64,000 bases of DNA from Actinocrinis sp035653575 (lineage in GTDB: Bacteria > Actinomycetota > Actinomycetes > Streptomycetales > Catenulisporaceae), in contig NZ_DASRBQ010000137.1 in NCBI RefSeq assembly GCF_035653575.1, forward strand, positions 25,760-89,759. The letters are read 5' to 3'. This document shows, piece by piece, positions 58,116 through 64,000 of this stretch (position 1 is its first letter; the number at the start of each line of letters is the position of its first letter). Both the position numbers and the translations under genes were made by a program. The notes below the pieces were generated by a model. The model was not told the origin of the DNA and searched no databases. It was given only the letters and a program-made list of their open reading frames with translations.

Positions 58116-58619
58116 ATGCAGTTCGGCCGCTACTTCGAGGAGTTCGAGGTCGGTGCCGTTTACAAGCACTGGCCGGGCAAGACGGTGACCGAGTACGACG
58201 ATCACCTCTTCTGCCTCATCACCATGAACCACCACCCGCTGCACCTCGACGCGCACTACGCCGAGCAGACCACCGACTTCAAGCGCAACGTCGTCGTGGG
58301 CAACTACATCTACTCGCTGCTGCTGGGCATGTCAGTGCCCGATGTCTCCGGCAAGGCGATCGCCAACCTGGAGGTCGAGTCGCTGCGGCACATCGCCCCG
58401 ACGTTCCACGGCGACACCATCTACGGCGAGACCACGGTGCTGGACAAGACCGAGTCGAAGTCCAAGGACGACCGCGGCGTCGTTTACGTGGAGACTCGCG
58501 GCTATAAGCAGGATGGCACCGTCGTGTGCGTATTCCGCCGCAAAGTCATGGTGCCCAAGCGGTCCTATGGCGAGGCGCGCGGCGGAGAGCAGCCGGGCAG
58601 GCCGGACCCACTACCCTAA
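58116..58619 (+). CDS. MaoC-family enoyl-CoA hydratase (mesaconyl-CoA-hydratase-like)
   Basis: A 167-residue hot-dog-fold hydratase. FEEFEVGAVYKHWPGKTVTEYDDHLFCLITMNHHPLHLD carries the N-x-x-P-L-H-L-D motif of the mesaconyl-CoA hydratase / Rv2499c-like subgroup, followed by VVVGNYIYSLLLGMSV and VETRGYKQDGTVVCVFRRKVMV. It hydrates a branched enoyl-CoA, and its product could be the substrate of the CitE-like lyase upstream. Two unrelated genes separate it from that pair. AGGAG lies before the ATG. Confidence 0.87.
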   Translation: MQFGRYFEEFEVGAVYKHWPGKTVTEYDDHLFCLITMNHHPLHLDAHYAEQTTDFKRNVVVGNYIYSLLLGMSVPDVSGKAIANLEVESLRHIAPTFHGDTIYGETTVLDKTESKSKDDRGVVYVETRGYKQDGTVVCVFRRKVMVPKRSYGEARGGEQPGRPDPLP

Positions 58620-58743
58620 AGCAGCACCGGCCTGACACACCGGCTGATACTCGCTCCCTGCGGATCACCGGGCACGGCCACAAGGCCCCGTCAGAGTGAC
58701 GGACGCTTGACTGGAGACACCTGAACGGGGGACTGTTCAGCCT

Positions 58744-59493
58744 ATGAAGGGCGAGCCAAGCTGCCCACGGTGCGGGAGCCGAGTACGTGCTCCCGGCGAC
58801 CCGTCGGCCCTGTTGCCAGTGGTTCCGGAGGATTTGGCGCGTCCGATTCCGGACACCGTCCCGGAGAACCTGGCTGAACTTCCGGTCGATCTGCTGCCGC
58901 TGCACTCGCCTGGATCAGGGGCCGAACTGTGGACCTGTGAGCTGCACGGATCGGTGTACCCGGTGCAGCCGATCCTCGCCCCGAGTCCTGCGGTACTCGC
59001 CTCGGTGGTGTACCGCTCGCAGGTCCCGCTCTGGCTGCCCTGGCCGCTACCGCACCGCTGGGTGTTCAGTGGGGTCGCGTACGCCGGTGACAACCACACC
59101 GGTGCGCGGGCGACGGTGATGGCGGCCAGCGGTCCGTCCCCGTTCGGCGGCGAGGGCGACATGCTGCTGATCGCCGAGGAGATGGGGATAGGGCTCGGGG
59201 CACGGTTCGCCGGCTTGACCGGACCCGACCCGGGCCCGATCTTCGAGGACACCGCCGCGCACGCGAAGGTGTACGCGGCAGGCCGACCGACCCCGATGTG
59301 GTCGGTCCCGGACACCGGTGACCGCGCGGTCTTCGTCGGGGAGGCGCGCGGCATGTGGCTCTGGCTCGTGCTGTGGCCCGCGCTGGCCGGCACCCTGCTC
59401 TATGAGGACATGGTGCTCACCGACCTGCGCGACGCGGGCTCGGAGATCGCGCACCTGCCGGTCGGCTCCCTTTCCCCGCGCTTCTTCGCCTGA
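58744..59493 (+). CDS. DUF6758-like conserved protein with N-terminal zinc-ribbon motif
   Basis: A 249-residue protein. PSCPRCGSRVRAPG at the start is a CxxC half of a zinc ribbon, and a second Cys (WTCELHG) lies ~60 residues on. The core (PLPHRWVFSGVAYAGD, ATVMAASGPSPFGGEGDMLLIAEEMGIGLGARFAG, TPMWSVPD) is conserved in Streptomyces next to the PHP gene. A hydrophobic stretch WLWLVLWPALAGTLLY near the end may pack internally or touch the membrane. Function unknown. Confidence 0.75.
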   Translation: MKGEPSCPRCGSRVRAPGDPSALLPVVPEDLARPIPDTVPENLAELPVDLLPLHSPGSGAELWTCELHGSVYPVQPILAPSPAVLASVVYRSQVPLWLPWPLPHRWVFSGVAYAGDNHTGARATVMAASGPSPFGGEGDMLLIAEEMGIGLGARFAGLTGPDPGPIFEDTAAHAKVYAAGRPTPMWSVPDTGDRAVFVGEARGMWLWLVLWPALAGTLLYEDMVLTDLRDAGSEIAHLPVGSLSPRFFA

Positions 59494-59616
59494 ACTGCGT
59501 TTTCGCCCGAGCGCGGCCACCCGCGACCGCGTCCCCGGCGGCGCGGCGCGTCCCTGTAAGGTGATTGGCGTTCGGCCCGCGATCACCTGCTTGGTGTTGG
59601 ACGATTCAGGATCAGG

Positions 59617-60435
59617 ATGCGCATCGACCTGCACACGCACAGCTCCCGCTCCGATGGCACGGACACCCCGACCGAACTGGTCGAGGCCGCGAAGGCCGCG
59701 AGCCTGGACGTCGTCGCGCTCACCGACCACGACACCACGGCCGGCTGGGACGAGGCGGCCATCGCCGGCGAGCGTTTCGGCGTGACCGTGGTCCCGGGCG
59801 CGGAGCTTTCCTGCCGGCTGAACGGAATTCAGATCCACCTGCTCGGCTACCGCTTCGATCGCGCCGAGCCGGAGTTCGCCCGCGAGCGCAACCTGCTGCG
59901 GGACGACCGCGAACGCCGCGCCGAGCTGATCGTGCAGCGCTGCCGCGAGCTGGGCGCGCCGATCACCTGGGAGCGGGTGCGGCAGATCGCGGGCGACGCC
60001 TCGATCGGCCGGCCGCACGTGGCCAGCGCGCTGGTCGAAGCCGGAGTGGTCGCCTCGGTGGACGAGGCGTTCTCCTCCGACTGGTTGGCCGACGGCGGAC
60101 GCGCCTACGTGGACAAGTACGCGCTCGATCCCTACCGCGCGCTGGAGCTGCTGCGCGCCTCGGGCGGCGTCGCGGTCTTCGCGCACCCGGCGGCGGGCCG
60201 GCGCGGCCGGATCGTGACGGACGATCAGATCGCGGACCTGGCGAAGGCGGGGCTGCGTGGCATCGAGGTCGACCACGTGGACCACGACGCGGCGGCGCGC
60301 GACCGGATCAGGGGTCTGGCCGGGGAGTTGGGCCTGGTGCCGACGGGTTCGAGCGACTACCACGGCGGGCGCAAGACCGTGCGGATAGGGCAGAACACGA
60401 CGGCGCCAGAGGCCTATGAGGCGCTGTTCGCGTGA
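59617..60435 (+). CDS. PHP-domain metal-dependent phosphoesterase
   Basis: A 272-residue protein with the four PHP motifs: MRIDLHTHSSRSDGT (HxH), VVALTDHDTTAG, VVPGAELSC and the late GSSDYHG, plus VAVFAHPAAG. Stand-alone PHP proteins of this size hydrolyse phosphoesters such as 3',5'-nucleotide bisphosphates or 5'-ends of short RNA (YciV/RnaAM type). AGGATCAGG precedes the ATG. marC follows with a four-base overlap. Confidence 0.88.
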   Translation: MRIDLHTHSSRSDGTDTPTELVEAAKAASLDVVALTDHDTTAGWDEAAIAGERFGVTVVPGAELSCRLNGIQIHLLGYRFDRAEPEFARERNLLRDDRERRAELIVQRCRELGAPITWERVRQIAGDASIGRPHVASALVEAGVVASVDEAFSSDWLADGGRAYVDKYALDPYRALELLRASGGVAVFAHPAAGRRGRIVTDDQIADLAKAGLRGIEVDHVDHDAAARDRIRGLAGELGLVPTGSSDYHGGRKTVRIGQNTTAPEAYEALFA

Positions 60436-61034
60436 ACCTCACCCTCTTCGGCACCTCGTTCATCACGCTCTTCGTGATCATGGACCCGCCGGGTACCGTG
60501 CCGATCTTCCTCGCCCTGACCTCCGGCCGCTCGCAGCGGGCCCGGCGGAGGCTGGCGCAGCAGGCCGCGCTCGTCTCGCTCGTGGTCATCTCCTGCTTCG
60601 CCGCGTTCGGGCAGCAGATCCTCAAGTACCTGGGCATCACGGTGCCCGCGCTCGAGGGCTCGGGCGGCCTGCTGCTCCTGCTGATCGCGCTGGAGCTGCT
60701 CACCGGCCGGGCGGACGAACCGAGCGAGGCGGCGGACGTCAACGTCGCGATGGTGCCGCTGGGCACCCCGCTGCTGGCCGGGCCGGGTGCGATCGTCGCG
60801 GTGATCCTGTTCGTGCAGCAGATCCACGCGGTCGGGGATTTCCTCGCGGTCGCGGCGGCGATCCTGCTCACTCATGTGATCATCTGGCTGACGATGCGCT
60901 TCTCGGTGTACATCATCCGGGTGATCAAGGAGTCCGGAGTCACGCTGGTGACCCGGATCGCCGGTCTGCTGCTGGCGGCCATCGCGGTGCAGATGGTGGC
61001 GCAGTCGGCGATCGCCTTCTCCAAGCTCGCCTGA
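60432..61034 (+). CDS. MarC-family inner membrane protein
   Basis: A 200-residue protein with six hydrophobic helices and MarC/UPF0056 motifs: FVIMDPPGTVPIFLAL near the start, LLLLIALELLTGR, MVPLGTPLLAGPGAI and the C-terminal VTRIAGLLLAAIAVQMV. The family's transport role is not established and it does not itself cause multiple antibiotic resistance. The GTG at 60432 overlaps the PHP stop (GTGA). Confidence 0.9.
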   Translation: MNLTLFGTSFITLFVIMDPPGTVPIFLALTSGRSQRARRRLAQQAALVSLVVISCFAAFGQQILKYLGITVPALEGSGGLLLLLIALELLTGRADEPSEAADVNVAMVPLGTPLLAGPGAIVAVILFVQQIHAVGDFLAVAAAILLTHVIIWLTMRFSVYIIRVIKESGVTLVTRIAGLLLAAIAVQMVAQSAIAFSKLA

Positions 61035-61064
61035 CCGCTGCCGCGCCTGGTCACGGGTTGGCGC

Positions 61065-61991
61065 TCAGCCGAGCCAGAACCCCAGCAGGCCGTCCGCCAC
61101 GAGCTCGGGCCGGTCGGTGTTGGGGGAGTGGCCGCAGTCCGGGATGAGCGCAAACTCGGCGCCGAGCCGGTCGGCGGTCTCGCGCAGCAACGCGGCCGAC
61201 CAGACGTCCTCGTCGGCGCCGGTCATGACGAGGCAGGGCAGGTCCCAGGCGTCGAGCAGGGCCTTGAGGTCATCGGTGCGGTCGGGTTCGTTCAGCAGGC
61301 GGCGGGCTATCGCGAAGATGGATCCCGGGTCGTTCGCGAGCCAGCGGCGCAGCAGGAACGCGCTCACCTGGGGATCGGGGTGCCGGTCCATCGGGCTCAG
61401 CTCGTGGATCTGCTGCAGCGTCAGCTGGTTCTCCACGGCGAGCAGCACGTCGAGCCGCTCGCGCGACGCCTGGCCGAGCACGGCGGCGGGCCCGGAGTCG
61501 AGGAAGGTCACTGAGGCGAGCGGGAGCAGAGCGCCCGGACCCGGGCCGTGCTCGGCCTCTGGGTCGAGGTGGGCGCCGAGCAGCGCCTCGCGGACCGTGT
61601 GCCCGCCGAACGAGTGACCGAGCACGTGCACCGGCAGGTTCGTCTCGGCCGCGAGTCCGCGTACCAGGGCGCGGATGTCGGAGGCGAAGACGCTCGTGCC
61701 ATAGCCCCCGCCCCGTGGACCGTGCTCCGCGTAGCCGGCCGGGTCGGCCAGGCCGCAGGAGTCGCACTGGCCGCGCTGGTCGATGGCGAGCACGTACACG
61801 CCCGCGGCGGTGAGCGGTTCGAGCAGGTGGAGGAAGTCCTCCTTGGACCCGGTGAATCCGGGCACCAGCAGGGCCGCCGCCACCGCCGGGCGGTCCGGTC
61901 GCGCTTCGAGCGCGGCGAGCGGGCCGTCCGGCCGTGGCAGGTCGACGCGCCGGGCGCAGCGCGGCAGCTCCGTCGAGAGAGGCGTTGACAC
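61065..61991 (-). CDS. Alpha/beta-fold hydrolase
   Basis: A 308-residue hydrolase: LLVPGFTGSKEDFLHLLEPL, AIDQRGQCDS, HVLGHSFGGHTVREA (nucleophile about S127), MTGADEDVWSA (acid) and IPDCGHSPNTDRPE (His). A GTG start with GGAG close upstream. It lies 39 bases after the helicase stop on the same strand, so it is probably the last gene of that transcript. Substrate unknown. Confidence 0.87.
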   Translation of the reverse strand: MSTPLSTELPRCARRVDLPRPDGPLAALEARPDRPAVAAALLVPGFTGSKEDFLHLLEPLTAAGVYVLAIDQRGQCDSCGLADPAGYAEHGPRGGGYGTSVFASDIRALVRGLAAETNLPVHVLGHSFGGHTVREALLGAHLDPEAEHGPGPGALLPLASVTFLDSGPAAVLGQASRERLDVLLAVENQLTLQQIHELSPMDRHPDPQVSAFLLRRWLANDPGSIFAIARRLLNEPDRTDDLKALLDAWDLPCLVMTGADEDVWSAALLRETADRLGAEFALIPDCGHSPNTDRPELVADGLLGFWLG

Positions 61992-62030
61992 GTTGCGCTC
62001 CGGGGTCTTTGCGGCGTCGTCCCGACTTGG

Positions 62031-63998
62031 TTACTGCTGCGCCGGCGGGGTCTCGACCACGGGCTCTGCCGCCGCCGACTTGCGGCTGCGGGTCGCCCGG
62101 ACGCGAGTGCGGCGCGGGTTCGCGACCGGATCCGCGCCGGGCTCCTCGGACGCCTCGGCGCCGGTGTCGGGCGTGGTGGTGTCGGGCGTAGCGGTGGCCG
62201 CTGCGGCGGCCTTACGCGTCCGGGTGCGCTTGCGCGGCTCCGCCTTCTCCGCGGTCGGCTCAGCGACTTCGGCCTCGTGAGCATCCGCTACGCGAGCATC
62301 CGCCACAGGCGCGCCCGTCTCGGCCTTCGCCACGGCGGACTTGCGGGTCCGGGTGCGCTTGCGCGGCTCGGCCTTCTCCGCCGTCTGCTGCGCGACCAGC
62401 GCTTCGGCCGGCTGACCGAGCACCGGCTCGGCCGCAGCGGCAGGCTGCGGCTCGCGCACCGGCTCGATCGGGCCGGCCAGCGAGCCGGGGGCCAGCTTGA
62501 CGCTGCCACCGCTCGCCGACGGCTTGCGCGTGCGCGACCGCTTGCGCGGCGCCCGCTCCGTCCCCACGACCGCTTCGGCCGTCGCTACCGGCGCGCTCGC
62601 GTGATCGGCGCTGCTCGGCAGGCTCTCGACAGCTTCGCCGGCCACCGGGGCCGCCGCGCCGTCACCGGAGGACGCGACCTGCTGGCCGCGACGGGTCCGG
62701 GTGCGCTGCCTGGGCGTGCGCGCGGGGCGCTCCTGCTTCGGTGCCTCCTTGCCGCCGCGCTGGGCAGCGCGGGGCGCGCGGCCGCGGCCGGTCTCCCCGA
62801 GATCCTCGATCTCCTCGGCCTCGAGACCCTGGCGCACCCGCTCCTGCCGGGGCAGCACCCCCTTGACGCCCTCGGGGATGCCGAGCTCCTGGTAGAGCTG
62901 CGGCGAGGTCGAGTAGACCTCCGCGGGCTCGGCGAAGTTCAGGCCGAGCGCCTTGTTGATCAGCTGCCAACGCGGCACCTCGTCCCAGTCGACGAAGGTC
63001 ACCGCGGTGCCCTTGGCGCCGGCCCGGCCGGTGCGGCCGGTGCGGTGCGTGTACACCTTCTCGTCCTCGGGGCACTGGAAGTTGATCACGTGGGTGACGC
63101 CCTCGACGTCGATGCCGCGCGCGGCCACGTCGGTGGCCACCAGCACGTCGATCTTGCCGTTGCGGAACGCGCGCAGGGCCTGCTCGCGCGCGCCCTGGCC
63201 GAGGTCGCCGTGTACCGCGGCGACCGCGAAGTGACGGTCCGACAGCTCCTCGGCGACCTTTGCCACGGTGCGCTTGGTGCGCGCGAAGATCATGGTCAGC
63301 CCGCGGCCCTCGGCCTGCAGGATGCGCGAGAGCATCTCCACCTTGTCGAGGGAGTGCGCGCGGTAGACGAAGTGCTCGATGGCCTTGACCATCGTGCCCT
63401 CGTCGGCCGGGTCGGCGGCGCGGATGTGCGTCGGGCGGGACATGTACCGGCGGGCCAGCGAGATGACCTGGCCGGGCATGGTCGCGGAGAACAGCATGGT
63501 CTGCCGGTCGGCCGGCAGCTGCGCGATGATCCGCTCGACGTCCGGCAGGAAGCCGAGGTCCAGCATCTCGTCGGCCTCGTCGAGCACCAGGGTGCGCACG
63601 CCGCCGAGCTCCAGGTGGTGCTGGCGGGTCAGGTCGAGCAGCCGGCCGGGGGTGCCGACCGCGATGTCGATACCGGCGCGCAGCGCGGCGACCTGCGGCT
63701 CGTAGGCACGGCCGCCGTAGAGTGCGTGCACTCGGATGGCGCGCACCTTGCCGGCGTCCAGCAGGTCGTTGGTGACCTGGATGGCCAGCTCACGGGTCGG
63801 CACGACCACCAGGGCCTGCGGGGCGCCGTGGGCGGGCGCGAGGCCGGCGGGGGACGAGGAGCGGGTGCGGCGCCTGCGGCGGGAGTTACCGGAGGGCGCG
63901 GCCGCGGCGGTGCTCGCCGCTACGGCGCCGGTGCTCGCGGCGGCCTCGGTGGCCGGGTCGGAGCCGGGCCCGCTGACCCGCTGGAGCACCGGGATGCC
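62031..63998 (-). CDS. DEAD-box RNA helicase, 5' part outside the window
   Basis: Over 650 residues are visible; the Q motif and Walker A lie beyond the window edge. Seen are VVVPTRELA (motif Ia), VGTPGRLLD (Ib), VLDEADEMLDLGF (DEAD, motif II), LFSATMPG (SAT, III), VLVATDVAARGIDV and YTHRTGRTGRAG (VI). A Ser/Ala/Arg-rich insertion of ~50 residues (NSRRRRRTRSS) precedes motif Ia. The C-terminal ~270 residues are disordered and basic, with several RKRTRTRK-type repeats that probably bind RNA. It unwinds RNA, perhaps in ribosome assembly or cold response. Confidence 0.92.
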   Translation of the reverse strand, partial: GIPVLQRVSGPGSDPATEAAASTGAVAASTAAAAPSGNSRRRRRTRSSSPAGLAPAHGAPQALVVVPTRELAIQVTNDLLDAGKVRAIRVHALYGGRAYEPQVAALRAGIDIAVGTPGRLLDLTRQHHLELGGVRTLVLDEADEMLDLGFLPDVERIIAQLPADRQTMLFSATMPGQVISLARRYMSRPTHIRAADPADEGTMVKAIEHFVYRAHSLDKVEMLSRILQAEGRGLTMIFARTKRTVAKVAEELSDRHFAVAAVHGDLGQGAREQALRAFRNGKIDVLVATDVAARGIDVEGVTHVINFQCPEDEKVYTHRTGRTGRAGAKGTAVTFVDWDEVPRWQLINKALGLNFAEPAEVYSTSPQLYQELGIPEGVKGVLPRQERVRQGLEAEEIEDLGETGRGRAPRAAQRGGKEAPKQERPARTPRQRTRTRRGQQVASSGDGAAAPVAGEAVESLPSSADHASAPVATAEAVVGTERAPRKRSRTRKPSASGGSVKLAPGSLAGPIEPVREPQPAAAAEPVLGQPAEALVAQQTAEKAEPRKRTRTRKSAVAKAETGAPVADARVADAHEAEVAEPTAEKAEPRKRTRTRKAAAAATATPDTTTPDTGAEASEEPGADPVANPRRTRVRATRSRKSAAAEPVVETPPAQQ
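62060..62700 (-). repeat. Repeated Arg/Lys-rich segments in the helicase tail
   Basis: The protein segment EKAEPRKRTRTRK occurs twice almost unchanged, and related RKRSRTRK, RQRTRTRRG and RRTRVRATRSRK copies occur around it. The DNA copies on the plus strand share TTGCGGGTCCGGGTGCGCTT-type sequence. Confidence 0.7.
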
Positions 63999-64000
63999 GA

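Noticed and set aside
1..64000. tRNA, rRNA, insertion sequences or phage genes
   Set aside because: No T-loop/anticodon patterns, transposase motifs, terminal inverted repeats or phage structural genes were recognised on either strand. A tRNAscan and IS search would settle this.

Overview
The window is 64 kb of very GC-rich DNA with a strong G/C third-position bias, GTG and TTG starts, GC-rich hairpins usually without U-tracts, and long Ala/Pro/Glu-rich tails. The gene content points to an actinobacterium. The right 39 kb follows, with insertions, a gene order known from Mycobacterium tuberculosis and Streptomyces: fdxA-dapC, dapD-dapE, a LOG-family gene, folP2, a DivIVA-domain gene, a DUF3117 gene, sigE-rseA, tatB, mrp, a DUF1003 gene, a PRC/MgtE_N/CBS gene, a DUF6758-like gene, PHP, marC and a DEAD-box helicase. 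Carriage of GH26, ROK, FIST and chaplin-like secreted repeat proteins suggests a filamentous soil actinomycete (Streptomyces or Catenulispora-like). The genus cannot be fixed from sequence reading alone. No rRNA, tRNA, CRISPR array, insertion sequence or prophage was seen.

Left part (1-25200). An M15 D,D-peptidase end overlaps a NarL-type two-component pair. Then come msrA, a small membrane protein, metB, and a membrane-anchored pseudokinase. From 8103 to 15191 lies an extracellular-polysaccharide locus: a minus-strand sugar-nucleotide epimerase diverges from a chain of four tightly coupled genes (cellulose-synthase-like GT2, GH26 lipoprotein, GT39-like polytopic transferase, methyltransferase). 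It is followed by a GDPD lipoprotein, a FIST protein and a ROK kinase. A large protein with a phosphatase-like domain plus a polytopic membrane part comes next, then a marR-MFS efflux operon with two clear operators and a threonine ammonia-lyase.

Centre (25275-45452). The ferredoxin and lysine/peptidoglycan genes (dapC, dapD, dapE) are split by a 3 kb minus-strand cassette. That cassette encodes two secreted low-complexity proteins with LPVVG-type repeats and a membrane-anchored lytic-transglycosylase-like protein. An amidase/carboxymuconolactone-decarboxylase/TetR module with two 22-bp operators and bioA sits between the LOG-family gene and folP2. The envelope-stress genes sigE-rseA follow, with a matching ECF promoter and a HAIR-like palindrome, but htrA is not between rseA and tatB as it is in M. 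tuberculosis.

Right part (45476-64000). A VOC protein diverges from a PadR/membrane-protein pair. Mrp, DUF1003 and the PRC/MgtE_N/CBS protein run on the minus strand. An LprG/LppX-like lipoprotein, an EamA exporter that seems to start at CTG, and acyl-CoA catabolism genes (CitE-like lyase, acyl-CoA dehydrogenase, MaoC hydratase) follow. The window ends with DUF6758-like, PHP, MarC, an alpha/beta hydrolase and a DEAD-box helicase cut by the window edge.

A recurring signal is a TANNNT hexamer exactly six bases before an ATG or GTG, seen for ten genes. It suggests many leaderless transcripts and was used to choose several starts. The most unusual loci are the GT2/GH26 polysaccharide genes and the LPVVG-repeat cassette with its shared GTTACC-type direct repeats.
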